Shown: positions 9,881-23,405, counted from the stretch's first letter. The stretch: DNA of 33,067 bases from Didymodactylos carnosus (GCA_905250885.1 CAJNOQ010001324.1:1-33067), one strand, 5' to 3'. Made by a program: numbers and translations. Notes: generated from the sequence alone by a model not told the origin.

Positions 9881-12020
9881 TATAATAGAGTGACCGAACA
9901 CAAGATAACAATAGAAAAGGTGATAAATTTCATGCACAATTCTCTCTCAAGTGAACTAAATTATTCATGTACATACGTTTTTGAACACTTAATTTAACAG
10001 ATTATATTGCTGAATAAAGAAAAACTTATTCTCCCTTCGTTTATATAATGCACGCAAGACATACGCCTTAAAATATAAAAAAACAAGAAATATGCTTTAG
10101 AGAGTAAGTACAGTTTTTATTCTTGTATTAACTCTCTTCTTATTCTATTTAAGAAATTTTTTGTTTCTGTTTTTTAATGAACCTGTAAACGATTTGTTAA
10201 GTTAGGAAATATAAATTGATGAAATGCATCATTTATTTTATACAATAATCTAATTGAGAAAAAAAAATGACATTTCTCTTCTGATTTTTTTCTGCTTTGT
10301 TTGTGATAGATCACAATGTCTTCTCATTCCATTTATATTTGTGAACATAAGTAGTCTATGTCTATTAATATGATTATGTAAGATTTATTTCTTTTTCTCT
10401 ATCTCTCTATTAAATGTGCGTTCTTCTCTTTGTTTGAACGATGCTTAAATCGCCACGGGAGATGCACTCACACGGCAGCTGATGATTAGAAAACAGAAGA
10501 CACAACATCTTCTTATTTACTGAACATAAATCCCCTTCTGTGAGTGAGTGAGAGTTAGTATTCTAATTGGATTCGTCACAATATTGAATATTGTAACAGA
10601 CACTTTATCAAACACAGTTGTGAGTAACTATATAGTTTAAATTGAACTGTTTATTATAGTGAACTGTAAGTTGTGAATGAGATTTTTCATGTTAAATAAT
10701 CAATTTTCAAGCAACAGCTGACTATTCTTACTATATGAAAGAGCTTATTATAGAGCTCAAAAGAAAAGTCTAAGAAAATAAAAATGCATATTAAAACCAA
10801 AACTTCTGTATCTTTGAATCAGCATTTAATCTCTCTGCATATTCACTTTTTATAGATTAATGTTTGAACTAGTCCCAAAGTAGATTCTTCTAAAAAAACA
10901 GTAATATTAGCCTATTCCTATTGTTTTCTGTTATAGACACTTACTCATCAATATATTGTCTAGTCTAGTTTCAGAGACAAAACACCAATGACACAATTAA
11001 ATTACATTCGTTTCATACACATATAAATCGTTGTTTAATAAAAAAGGAAATTTGATCTATCTTCTGTTTTTGTTGTTAACTTCTTGATGAATAAATAACT
11101 TTCGTATTCAATTACATGAGAAAAGCATACTAGACAATTACTAACAACTGTTATTTAAGTGTTGTTTATACTTACAATTTCAAAAAAACAAGAAGTGACC
11201 ATTGATCATAATATAAATTATTGTAATAAAAGTAATAATTTATTCTTGCATTAAGTATACTAGTGTGCGTGTGAAAAAGTTAATATAAGTTTAATCGTTC
11301 CTTCTTTTTTTTTGCTCTCGCTAACTATATATGTAGCTATACGGAATAAGTTAGAATATTGATGATAAATAATAATGAAAATGACACTCTCACACTACCA
11401 TTTACAGTCTAAATAGTTCTGGATACACAGTTCAGTTTATTTTAATCTCTTTTTATGGATTACAAATAACACATTTATATTATTCAAGGAACCGTACATA
11501 AAATCATAAGGTCAAGTCACGCGGTTACTGTCATTTGTAGATAGTTATGTTGGAATTTCATTGAAGACATTGTAGCCTTGTTGATAACAATGGTTAGCTT
11601 ATATCTGTGATGACAAGGTGATATCCTTGTAGTTTACGTATTGAACAAGTAGATGATCTCTATAACTATACATCTAGATATCAAATTACAGGTAGCACGT
11701 TTAATTACGAAAAGTTATTGAATTAGTGTACTATTCAGTATATTTTAAGTTAAAAAGCATGAAAATTTTTGTCATTGTAATAACGCATACGTACGTCCAT
11801 TCCACCATATGTGGAATCAAATTGCAAGTATCTTCAACCCAGTCCCAATAATAACATTGCATGAGCAGGATAAGATGTAGAAAAAAAAGATTATTAGATA
11901 GATAGTATCGAAAAGCTGTACTGTTAATTAATGTGCTCTATGAATGAAACGGATTGTTTTACTGCAACTGTACTATTATTTTTACGTTTTTTCTTCTTTT
12001 ACGCAACATATCCTATGTAA

Positions 12021-12281
12021 TCAATCATCACAATTGTCCTTATGTTCTTTTTTCTTCTTTGAACAAATGTTCATATCCTTTCTATATTGGGGTTGCGTTT
12101 GTAGCTCATTCATCTTAATTTCCTTCATTGTAGTCAATATATGAACAACACCAACAATTTCTCGTACTAAAATGTCCCATGAGATAATATGTCCATTCAT
12201 CATTAATCCAATTAAACTCAACACCTCTATCAGCTGATTTCTTGACACAACGCAAGATTCATTTGCGAATGGCATGGACAT
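12021..12281 (-). CDS. Possible small hypothetical protein
   Basis: An ATG at 12281 opens 86 codons ending in TGA at 12021. The translation has a plausible amphipathic middle (QLIEVLSLIGLMMNGHI, then DILVREIVGVVHILTTMK) and a lysine-rich hydrophilic tail. Codon use resembles the intact genes. No homologue, signal peptide or clear membrane span is recognised, and no splice signals support adjoining exons. A frame of this length can arise by chance over 33 kb, so this is only a candidate. Confidence 0.25.
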   Translation of the reverse strand: MSMPFANESCVVSRNQLIEVLSLIGLMMNGHIISWDILVREIVGVVHILTTMKEIKMNELQTQPQYRKDMNICSKKKKEHKDNCDD

Positions 12282-15200
12282 AATGGATGATGATCACAAA
12301 CAGAAAAACAATAAATGAATAATTTTGAATTAAATATTTGACTATAGGAGGTTCGATTTTTCCTTCTAATAATGGTGTAAAAAAGGGAAGAAGCTCCTTC
12401 GAGAACAGCATCGTGTCAATATGTCGAAACAATCATAGAATTCAATTTTTTTGCTTCTTCTACGTAAACGATTGATCTATATGATAAATCTAAGAAAAAT
12501 TTATTCTCTAGACAATTTGAAATAATCAAAAATATTTGAGAAATAGTTAATCACAGTTACAATTGACATTTTTTATTCATTAGCGCATTTCGTTAAGCTT
12601 ATACACCAAGGTTTATCATAAAATCATTCTCAGCTGATCAAAAATTTTACTAATCATCATTTTTTACGAAGGAGAATTAGTAACTCTGATAATTTTGAAT
12701 ACTCAATTGTTTGAGTTAAATAGAAGAGCGAGATATTAATGCAAACATTTGACAAACGTATGCTACAAAAAAAGAATGACCACTAATAATACACTTACTT
12801 ACCATATTCTAGAAAATCTTACTCTATTCATACAGACGTGGATTTTCTGTTTTACTAGTTATGATATATTCATAATTAATAATTTTATTTATTAGCATTA
12901 ACATATCATCTGACAACCAGACTGACAAATGAATGATGAAATGACGTATAGAAAAGTCATCATCATATTATAAAATCAGTAAACTTTATTCGCATCATCG
13001 ACAATAGATTGTATAAACATAAATGAACATTAATCTCTTCTTCTTTCTTCTATTCATATATGGTCCTTCCCTTCTATTGTATTTGTTGTTCATAATCATA
13101 GAAATGACGTTTATTTGATACATCGATATACATACTCGATTACGAACATCAAACATCATGAAAATCACTTTACTATTATCTTTACCATCATACTCTCCAT
13201 AACACAGTTAGAAAATGTAGTTAACCAATGATAACGAATTTGAAATGTGATTGTTGATCATTTTTCTTAAAAATTTGGAATTTATTTAAATGTTCAATGT
13301 TATGTTCACACTCAAATTATTTTAATTTTCATCGACATTTTCAAACATCAGTCTATTATACTTTAGTTCTATACTTTTATTCTGAACATCCATTGTCATA
13401 CACGTTATCCTATGATACAAAAAAAAAACAACAACCAACTAACGAATCATTTTTAAAAAATATTGTTTAAGCATTATAAAACCAATTTTAGTTCACTGAC
13501 CGAACGACTCGATTTATAACTAGCTTATTTCGTGTTTTATATTTTTTCATTCATAACCTGTCAACTAACTGTCTTCAACAATCTTAAATGGTCTGTCAAC
13601 CATACTCGTCATCATTTCAATTAACCAAATGATGAATATGACGATTCATTTATGGTCAATAAAATTTGAAATCGAAAAGTCAAAAACGATTGGCATTGAT
13701 AACCGCTCATCATTTTTTCTATTCATACAACATATTGACTTGCATGAACAACGTATAAGAACATAATAACATGCGATGCATGCTTATACTTTGTGAGCGA
13801 TTTAAACTTTTTGTTATATTTACATGGAGATCACTCAGTTTTATCTCATAGGATAAAGGATGAGGCATTGAAATTTCTCCTTGAAAAAGTGAAAAAAAGA
13901 AGAAATGTTCATATGTTTACAGCAGACAATTGTCATCTTTCATTTCCGTTAAGTGAAATAAATAACCTTCTCCCTTTTCCTTTTTAATATTAGAGATTAT
14001 CGATAATAACAATGCGGAAGTTATCTTTGTTTTAAAAAACCACTAAAACACAACATAATATCCGACAAGAAACAAACAAATGAATGAAAAAAAAAATAAC
14101 GAAAAATATATGTATATTTACTTAAACTACAGTGAAGAAAAAATAGATTTAAACAATCTTCCTTAATATACTTCTATGTTATTAAAAAGAAAAAATGAGA
14201 GATGTTGAACACTATACCGTTAATTGCATTTCCCAGGTGTGTTTTAACATTTTCAAGAAACCAAATTTATACGTTAACTTCTTGTTTCTGACAGAATAAA
14301 ATATCCTCTCCTATAATCTCCGACAGAGTTTGACTGCTAATAAAAATGTATCTGAGTTGATTAGTTTTCGAAAAGTTGTCTTGTTCATCTAGTAAAATTT
14401 AATATCTTGTAGGATAATTCTCAAGTTTTCCGAATTCTTACTTGTTATTCTATAAACGCACAATTTGTTTACAAATAAAAAAAGCAAAACGAAAAAACAA
14501 ATTAATATGGACGATAATTCATTAATAATATATATCATTTCTTGCAAATAGAAATTTTTCAAATTCATCAAATTGTACATTTATGGGTTTTTTTCGGTAT
14601 ATTAGAAATATCTCCTAACCATTGTAATATGAGAAAGTCCATCGCTATTTCTCTTTTTTTCTCTACTCAAACATATCACTTTAAAAAATGAGTATATACT
14701 ACTTAAAATTTTACTAAAATATTATCAAATCAATACATACTTAATGACTTTTTAAATTGTTCTCACATCATTGAAGGAGTATGTATACAAGAAAGAATCT
14801 CTTTTCGATTACAAAATATTACTTGCAAACAGAATAGGAAAAACCAAAATAGAGAAGAAAATTCTTGAAGTGCATAGAGCGAGAGATATACAATGGGAGA
14901 GAGATAAAAAGAGAATAAAGACACAGAGGAAAGGATAATGCGTTGATGATAAAGAAGAGCAATGAGCGTGTCTGTTCATTTTTACATGTAGATTACTTCC
15001 TTTTGTGATCCCATAATGTGAAAAAATTTCTAAATTCTACGTTTCTTTCCTTCTCGTAAAACCTACAATTAAGACATATAATTTACACGAGAGATAAAAA
15101 CAGAATTGAAAACCAATCAGAAACAAAATTTGATAAGCAAATTAGTTTTACATGAATAAACTAAAAGTTTTCTTTTTCTCTTCTTTTCCACCTTTATATA

Positions 15201-16262
15201 GACCTGGGCCACTAAGATCAATCATGTCTTTTTTTTTCAATAACCATACATCCTGAATTATTGAGTAAGATCTTATTAGTCATTTCTTTTTTTTTTTCAT
15301 ATAATAATAGAGAAATGGATACGGAAATAAAGACTTCCGCTTAGTTTAATGGTAATGGGAAAACGGATGTACCAATAATGCCACCCGTGTACAAAAGAAA
15401 GCTTTTAATTTTGAAATAGTATCAACTATTGCGACGTACACACAAGGACTAAAAGTTTTTCACTTGTACTATTATAGTTTTAAAATACATTTATCATCAA
15501 ATTTTTCTGTTGAGTGTAACTGATAGTTCGTATATCTGTACTATGTACTAAAAACATTTACAATCTATCTTTGGATTCTTATAAGTCAAAAACTAATGAA
15601 ATTAAAGAATATTAGACTATAGTTAATTTAAACGTCCTGTTAAGTTGAAAGAATTGACTTTGAAATGACAAGTAAAATATTCTTATTAAAAATCTGTATA
15701 TATTTTGCACAAAACAGGAAAATATACGTATATTCGTTTATCAACTTCGATTCAGTATCTTCTTAAAAGTGATACAAATCCAACATCATCATAGGCGATA
15801 TTCAAAGTGAGTGAGTTTTCGGTAACATATATTAATTAAGTCGTACCTCTTTTGAGACGTAATCCTTATATTCAAATTCGACATACACGTTTTTTTCTTT
15901 CGCTCTTTGTCTCTCTCAAAACAGAGTGCTTCGTTTTTTCTGTTCTGTATACTCATGTAACATAGAACCGCATTCATTTACTATACTGAAAATAAAACAA
16001 CCATGGTGGCAGTAGTTAAAGAAATAGTAGTTGTAATGGATTCAAAATATTTTTTTTCATAAATTTTATATGTCGAGAAGTTGAAAGATGTCATTGTTCT
16101 TGATAAAAATATCTGCGCAGATCACGATTAACAAATGTGCACAGTTTAGTAATCTATCAGTTGGAAAATTTAAAACTAATCATATCGCTGAGTTTTAAAA
16201 TTCTTTAAAATTAAATTTTATCGCGATAGTGCTTATATTTTTCTTTTCTGATTGTAGATACA

Positions 16263-19200
16263 ATGAATAGCCTACGTCATAGAGACATGAATATAGTAGA
16301 GCCATTAGCAGAAAATGCTGAATGGGTTCACGAAAGTTCAGCCCAAGTGAGTAAAAAAATGATAAACTTTATACAACGCTGGCTTAGGAAAAAACATGTG
16401 TTGTTGTTTTGCTGAAGATCTGCTAATTAAAAATAAGGTCGATAGGACTCACAAGCAACATGCTTCTCACACTTGCAAAAGTTAGCGATTTCTACCCTCT
16501 TCTTCGTCTGGATTTTTGATTTTTTGGTCGAGTAGATTGAAAGTCTAAAAAGTTCGCTTTCTTTAGTTTTTAAATTGTATTTAAATCTTTCTTCGGTGAA
16601 GTTTTCATTGCTTTATTGATAATGTCATTGATTACAACTACTAATTAACGAAATGATGGACAAATCTCTATCTAGATTTTTTCTGCCTTAAGCGTGACAA
16701 CGACCGTATTTCATTCATCTATTATTAAAATTTATAATCGTGTGATGTTTCCCTATTCCTAGTATGGTCTAACACACATATTTGCAGCAAAATAATAATT
16801 AATCTTTCACCTTTCCCGTATGAAAAACAAAGTGTGTAAGATTCTATTACAACACAAATATGGTCTATCTGTGTTAAACACAATATCTACTTGAGACTAC
16901 CCATTCTCTCTTTCTCTCTCTCTCCTTTTTTTTCGCCAGTTTTAATTAGGTCAGAGCGACGTCAATTTTGTGTAATATACATATAGAAAAGCAAATCAAA
17001 CTATCAATGTTATAGTATAGGTGTCGTAGACGTAGTTCTTTCTATAATCAATCGACATAATAATAAAAATTAATTCATATCGCAAATCTTTATGTAGAGC
17101 GTCATCCAGCGTAAAATCACGTTTTTAAATTAATCAGTATGCTGTGCTTATGTAGTCCATGTCACTTGAAATATGATGCTATAATTGAAAAGAGAATATA
17201 GAAGAATGTGATGTGTTGCTTTGATGTACATAGAGAGAATATAGTAGAAATACAATTCTTGAAAATAACATAGAATTCAACACTTTTTGAACATAGATTC
17301 AATATTGTCTGTGAACTTATTTAAGGTACAAATCAAATTATATCATGGTCATACTGGTCCAGTTAATTCCTGTCAATTAGTTGAAAATAAAAATTTAATT
17401 TTAACTGGATCAAATGATAATACGGCAAGACTATGGGAATTTAACACCGGAAAACAGTTAAATGTTTACCAACTCGATCATCACATGCCAATTCCATGTG
17501 TTAAAATGAATCATGATGCGAGCCGGTAACATAGAACACTCTTCATACATAACAGAGGAAATTTATTATCGGGAAGAGAATCCTCTATATTTTGATATAT
17601 AATATATTTTTTTGTTATTGTAATTTAGTTTATATTCATGTTCTTGGGATAAAACTTTAAAATGCTTTGATATGGAGACAGCTAAGGAAATTGTACGTAT
17701 TCTAAAATTCATATCAAGAAAAATTATAAATATTTATATCTATATATTTCAGTGGAAAGGTACCCATGAACATATTGTTACTTCATGCAATGTTTCACAC
17801 ACAGGTAATATGATATGTAGTGGAACAGACTTGGATGGAATATTAACAATATGGGATCCGATATCTGGCAAAGAAATTACTACCGTTCCAAGTAAGTAAT
17901 CATAATACTATATTTTCAACTATCTTTTTCTATTTTAACTATTGAGAAACTTTCTTATTTGAAGACGTTCATGATTCAACGATAACAAGTTGTCAATTTA
18001 ATACTAAAGATGATCGTGTTATAACAACATCGGCGGACAAGACGACAAAATTTTATGATTTAGTATCGCGTCGTATTACAATAACGTTAAGGTAATTTAA
18101 ATATGATTGATCTTTTTTCTTTGTCTCTCTCTGGACATGTCACGACTTTTCACCACCTCATCTTATATTTCCACATATTTGATTATATAACTCAAGAGAT
18201 AGAGAAAGACCATTAATCAATTGTTTTCTGACCTTTGTAATATACACGTCAATAACAATATCAAAAATTAGCTTTTGTTATTGACACTTGTCTTGACTAT
18301 TCGCTAATTTGTTTTTGTTCATAGAAGAAACTATATTATATAATCATCTTTGTGATGATGTAAGAAGCACTAATCCTATTGCAAATCTTGACAGCTGTTT
18401 CATATTCAAAATAAACAGGAAAAGATTTTTGTTTGTTATCAAACTAATTGATTTACATGATATTTAACATATCTAATCAGTAATTCTGATGTAATATAGA
18501 AGAACCTCTCAGCTTAATTTAAACAAGGTTAAATAAAGTTATATTATAAAGACGCCGCAAATCAGGTTACTTGTCACATTATGAGTGATGACAACTATTA
18601 CGAATTTGTTCTAATGAAGTCTTGATAACAAGTAACATTCATAATTAATATGTTAATGAAATATTGTGTCAAAAATTGTCGATAGCACTACTTGTTTTAT
18701 TCTTAAAAAATATTTTTTATATCAGAAACAGCATATTCTAACGATCACTTTTTTGAATTAGATTAAGATCATGTTTTGTTTTATTTAGTTTAGAGGTCAT
18801 GAAAACGTCGTTTCGAGTTGTTCATTTAATAAACTCGAAAGACTTTATGCAACTTGTTCATGGGATAAAACAATTTTATTATGGGATGCTGTGACGGGTA
18901 ATTTCAGGTAGGAGAGCACTACAAAAACATGTTGATAACCTGTTATAACAGCTGTGAACATTCGTTTTCTCTCCATGAGTCAAATAAATGAGCATCAAAC
19001 AGTGTTACAATCGGAATTATATACTTTTACAAAAGTTGACTATCATCATTAATATCAATCGGATTAAGAATTAAACACGCCTACCTGCTGAGTTTCTTCG
19101 TTTATTATCACTCCCTCATATTCTCTCATTAATTGACATTTACCGATAGATATAGTGATGTTGACATGCATATGAGCGTGCATTTGACCATTTTAATCAT

Positions 19201-20056
19201 CACCTTGAATATGACCTATCTATGATTAATTTTAAGACGTGAAGGACCAAATTCATTACCAAAACTGCATGAAGGTTCAATTAGTTCCTGTTTCATGTCA
19301 GATGATAGTAAATTACTTGTCACTGGAAGTTATGATTTGCGAGTGGTGTTATGGGACGTTGAAAATATGACCCATAAACTCGTTCTTCGGGTATGTCTAA
19401 TTTCTTTAATTAAATATAAATCATAAAAAAAGTATAAAAACTTATCTTTAGGGTCATAAAGATTGGATTAATGATGTATGTTTAACATCTGATAATAAGT
19501 GGATTATATCCGTATCAAACGTGAGTACTACACATTCATCATACAAACTAAAAATTTCAAAGAAATATTTTTAGGATTGTGACATTCGTCTGTGGAATAT
19601 TAAAGACGTTGATAAAATTAAACAAGTAGCAGAACAATACAAAAATATGAACTCAAAAATCGTTAATGTGAGTAACCATTTTATAATTTCTCTATGAATA
19701 TCTCACTGTTTAGCATTGAGTACTAGCATTTTCTTCCACTAAAAAAACAAACAACAATATAAAATGAAAGACGGCTGATAGGATGCAGACAATTTTCACA
19801 TGCCTATTAAATCGATTTTTTCTTTTTATAGTGTTCTCATTGTGGCAAAAGTTTTTCATCTACAAAACTTAAACGTAATAAAACGGATGCTAATTCTATA
19901 TTATGTGTTTTTTGTCGATTACAAACTCGTCAATATTTACATATTGAATCTGAACGACAAAATGATTTACCAATTTCAAATGTGAAGCAATCTCAAATAT
20001 TAACCTCAAATGATATAAACAACACTACTCAACAACAACATGACGAGCTCCATTAA
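16263..20056 (+). CDS. WDR88: WD repeat-containing protein 88 homologue
   Basis: Ten exons (16263-16346, 17326-17525, 17629-17692, 17753-17891, 17965-18091, 18794-18907, 19237-19390, 19452-19520, 19575-19667, 19832-20056) join in phase into 422 residues. Seven WD repeats follow a short N-terminal arm. Each has a GH-like start and a W/F-D or W-N end, for example GHTGPVNSC...TARLWEF, SCSWDKTL, GILTIWDP, TTSADKTTKFYD, GHENVVSSC...LLWDA, GSYDLRVVLWDV and GHKDWINDV...IRLWNI. They should form one beta-propeller. The last exon adds a Cys4 motif, CSHC at 349-352 and CVFC at 373-376, then a Gln-rich tail. The SC after each blade start and the C-terminal Cys pairs match what I recall of vertebrate WDR88 (about 470 residues). 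The molecular role of that family is poorly known. Intron 1 is 979 bp. An acceptor-like GATTGTAG ends five bases before the ATG. Confidence 0.8.
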
Positions 20057-21830
20057 AAAATTCAGTATTCTTGTTTTCTAAATATACGTAATGCTCTTTT
20101 TACTGTTCTTAATTGGAACGTTATTTTTTTCGTATACATTTTCTTTTAACTACATAAATAGTTTTGAAACTGTAAAGTAACAAATAACCATCCTTGAAAA
20201 TCATTTATATTTGACTGGATGACAAAAAGACAAAAAAATGAGCAATAATCACGAAAATAAAATTATTTTGATCCTAATTTACAAAATTCATTCAAACAAA
20301 ACATGCAAAAAATCATAGATTTGAAAAAAAAATTTTTATGCTAAAAAGTTTTAAAAAGATCATAGAAATAAGCATGTATCAGATTTCAGTTCATTTTTTA
20401 TAATAAAAAAACATGGTCTAAATCACGAAAACTGCATAATTCGTATAGAGAAATGACAATGTATGAATTAAATAGAATGGAAAGAAAAATGAAATGAGTT
20501 TAGTAAAGATTGTGGCATATTCAACAATGGTGTGTAGATCAAGGAGAGAGAAGCAGTGTTGAATAGACCATTGGATGGCTGCTCGCTCATGAAGGTAAAG
20601 AAGATATTGTTTAAGCAATTATAATTGAGATAATCGGAAGCAGGTGAATATCAAATCAAATCTAAAAACTAGTGCACAGAAACTAATGTTCTGACTGATT
20701 ACCCTGTTTTGAACATATCATAAACAATGTTATAGTCAAACACACTTTTTGTTCTGTTTAATTTTCGCAACTGGACGTTTCATTGTTGATAACGGTGGAG
20801 CTCGTCTCGCTTCAACCGGTTTTTGTTTTTGATGCACATTCTTCTATTTTTTTCATTTGTTGTAGAAGTTATTAGAAGTTCTTATAGATGAAAACGAAGC
20901 CTAAAAGCCGCCTAATCTAATGGAAAAAGAATTAACTCAATACCTACTTTTCTTAATTATAGATATAAGTTTTTTAAAATTGTTGTGATACTAACAACAG
21001 CTGTATACTTTATTATTTATTTATTCGACGTTTCGAAAAAAATAATAAAGTAAAATAAAGTATGAACCTCAAAACAGCTGCCGTTATTATCAGAACAATC
21101 TATCTTCCTCTTTGACCATGGCGTCCATCTTTAAAGACCCCATTTCAGAAATAGCCAACTTTCGGTCCCTCTAACTTCAGTCGAATTTTTTCATTTTACT
21201 CTCATTTGTATTCATGGAACTCTACAGAATAGTGGTAAAGATTTTTTTCGCCTACTTCGTTTTCGCCCTCGTTTACCCATCACAAAATTGGCAGCACTGA
21301 TTCTATATCATGTGAGAACCGAGAAAAAAAGGTTTATTTTAGCTTTAAAATTTGATTTTTTCAATAAACTGGTCAGCTTTCAATTAAGCGTTTATAATCG
21401 TCCGATATATTTCCAACTGGTGTAAACATTGAGTGACAGTGCCTAAAAAGAACTAACTTCCCATTCGTTTTCTTTTACTGTTCTTGACTCTGTAGACAAA
21501 CATGCTTCTCGTGTTATTTGACTTGTGAGTACTGACTCACATGTCGTCGAACAGTAGCCAGTTTCGATGGCTCGCAGTGCTCGTTGCGAAAATTTGCGAC
21601 AAACAATTTTTTATTTTCTACAGTACAGTAGAGTTGTATTTATATTTCATATTAAAGTTACTGCCAAAGACTCGGTGATTGTGTTCTCATATAGAAAAAG
21701 AAAAGAAAATATATAAAGAACGAAAAAATAGGAATTCTGCAAAATCACGCACAAAGTTTCAAAGTTTGAGTACATGCTGCACCATTCTACGGGATTACAG
21801 AACGTGAAATGACACATAGTTCGCATGTAC
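20057..21830. other. Intergenic DNA, no convincing gene
   Basis: A poly(A) signal AATAAA at 20257-20262 could serve the WDR88 homologue. A minus-strand frame at 20418-20618 has a hydrophobic end but no motif. At about 20998-21080 an imperfect inverted repeat pairs CAGCTGTATACTTTATT with AATAAAGTAT...CAGCTG. GC rises between 21080 and 21310, where MASIFKDPISEIANF-like text appears in a short frame, possibly element debris. Confidence 0.35.
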
Positions 21831-21863
21831 TCGACGTGTGCTACTAGAAAAACAGGTTTTCAT

Positions 21864-21948
21864 CAAGGGCCAAGAACCTTTAAAACAGGTGCTTTTCCAG
21901 CGAAAATCTCACCGGATTTCCGTCTGTTTCGAAGATTCTTGGCCCTTG
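21864..21948. repeat. Inverted repeat, 17-bp arms
   Basis: CAAGGGCCAAGAACCTT at 21864-21880 pairs with AAGATTCTTGGCCCTTG at 21932-21948 (one mismatch) across a 51-base loop. It sits in a GC-richer patch (21780-22180) with short open frames on both strands and no recognised family. It resembles the end of a decayed element. Confidence 0.6.
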
Positions 21949-22574
21949 AACGAAAGTTGCAAAAAAGGCCTACTTTTCGGAAAAAAGGATTTGTTTAAAA
22001 TTTTTCTGAGAGCGTACTTAACATTTTGGAACATTTTGTCCGCTACTGATTTTGTAGCTCTGCACATATAGAATTTAATCTGACTGTGCCAGCTCATGAA
22101 AATGTTTCACTAGAAAATGATGAAAATGCCCACAAACGGTCTGTTCTGCTGGGAAATGAGATTTCCACAGATCTAGAACTCCACCATACCGTTGTTTTAA
22201 AATTTTTTACTACTATTTTTTACTACTTTTTTACTAGTTTACTTTTTATTTTTATTTTTCTATTTATAGATTCTTTTTGTTGTTATTGTTTGGATCGAGT
22301 CATTGTTATTATAGGTCGCGGACCTTCGATGACTCCCATTTTTCGTGAATAAATCATTCGTTTATTCATTCATTGCCATTGATGCTTAATGCTTTTCAAT
22401 TATATTAGATGGTATCAAATGTGAGAATTCATATTTCTTTAATAACGAACTATGATCTGTATTCATACATAAACTGAAAACTTTACTATCCGAGTAAGCG
22501 CGCTCTCTAGCATTATACCGTCAAAGTATTATGATTAGCTGATTTTTCGATCAATCACCACCTAAAAACATTAC

Positions 22575-23405
22575 TCGTCAAGTTAAGGTATTTGTACGAT
22601 TTCCTCAAAACAAAAACATCGATTTTGAGATAAACGCATGATGTGATAATCAATTGTCTTCTCGTTCGATTGCCGTACGTTTTTTTCTTCTAAATCGCGC
22701 TCTCAAGGCTTTTTAGCAAGTTTCTGAAAAGCCACCATCGTCTCTTAAAAAAAGTGGTTATTCTAGAAAAAATGTCTGCACAAACAATACGGCACACATG
22801 CATCAGATGCACCATGATCGAAACCCTATAAGAATATGTTTAGGAATTAGTTTTAAGGTCAGGGGGCCGTATCACAAAAAAGCTTAAGTCAGACTTAAGT
22901 CTTCGTTATGTGCACTTACGTGCTAATTTTATGCAGTTAAGTGTGACTTAAGTCTAGACTTTAACCTAAGTTTTTCGTGATACGACCCCCAGCTTCTCAA
23001 CAAGTATAGTAAAGTGTGTTCAGAAAGACATTGTTGACTTCGATCTGTCGCTGTTGACAAGATGTGTCGTCTATTTGAATTGCCCCAATGCTCGGGTTGT
23101 CGTTGGGGTGAAGAGAAAAGTTGACACAATGACATTCTCTGATCAGGAACTAGCTTATGAGTTGGTAAGCTAAAATGTAGGCGAAACGCTAAGAAACAAA
23201 CTTTACTATGCCATAGACGAAGGCGATGTTTTTGTGATTTCAAGTAGAGGAGAAGGTGAAGATCTTGTTATTGACTCTAATCTTTTAGTCTCTTGAGAAA
23301 GTGAAGATTCTGATATGAAATGTTTTCTATGAATTTCTATTAAACGGACTAATATTCGTTGAAAGTTTCATAAAAATCGGAGAGTTCCTCTTGAAAATAG
23401 ATTTC
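22575..23405 (+). repeat. Dispersed repeat copy 2, interrupted by a MITE
   Basis: This is the inverted partner of 6615-7300. Here the coding-like frame is on the plus strand. It begins around PPSSLKKSGYSRKNVC, continues MHQMHHDRNPIRICLGISFK, is split by the MITE at 22862-22990, and resumes with STSIVKCVQKDIVDFDLSLL. A TAA at about 23170 lies between AYELVS and NVGETLRNKLYYAIDEGD, and the frame ends at a TGA near 23295. The shared TAA means the frame was already dead, or is read through or spliced, before the two copies separated. The GTAAGC overlapping that stop looks like a donor, but removing the 50-odd bases to the next CATAG leads to another stop. No domain was recognised. Confidence 0.75.
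22862..22990. mobile_element. 129-bp MITE inserted in repeat copy 2
   Basis: The ends are inverted repeats: GGGGGCCGTATCACAAAAAA on the left, and on the right the reverse complement reads GGGGGTCGTATCACGAAAAA. Internally, CTTAAGTC-A-GACTTAAG is a perfect palindrome. Comparison with copy 1 of the host repeat, which reads straight through the site, proves an insertion and fixes its limits to within a base or two. The target duplication is unclear; at most one or two bases (A or AG) are repeated. Confidence 0.85.

Larger units (their letters stand above)
8949..16257. other. Gene desert, about 7.3 kb
   Basis: This is very AT-rich DNA with no exon chain that I can support. Simple repeats include (GA)n at 9079-9102, an (ATC)n tract at 9859-9880 and many poly-A/T runs. 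Frames of 60-86 codons occur but lack domain motifs; the best is listed separately at 12021-12281. The length is unusual beside the sub-kilobase spacing elsewhere in the window. It could hold distal regulatory DNA for the flanking genes or untranslated RNA genes I cannot detect by reading. Confidence 0.5.

Noticed and set aside
13793..13987. 64-codon plus-strand frame with a Lys-rich helix
   Set aside because: It begins at GTG with no usable ATG and has no splice signals or motif.
6845..23405. Resemblance of the repeat-encoded frame to a Rel-homology region (IVKCVQKDIVD versus GIQCVKKKD)
   Set aside because: The short match is in the wrong domain order and the expected flanking motifs are absent. 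It is probably coincidence.
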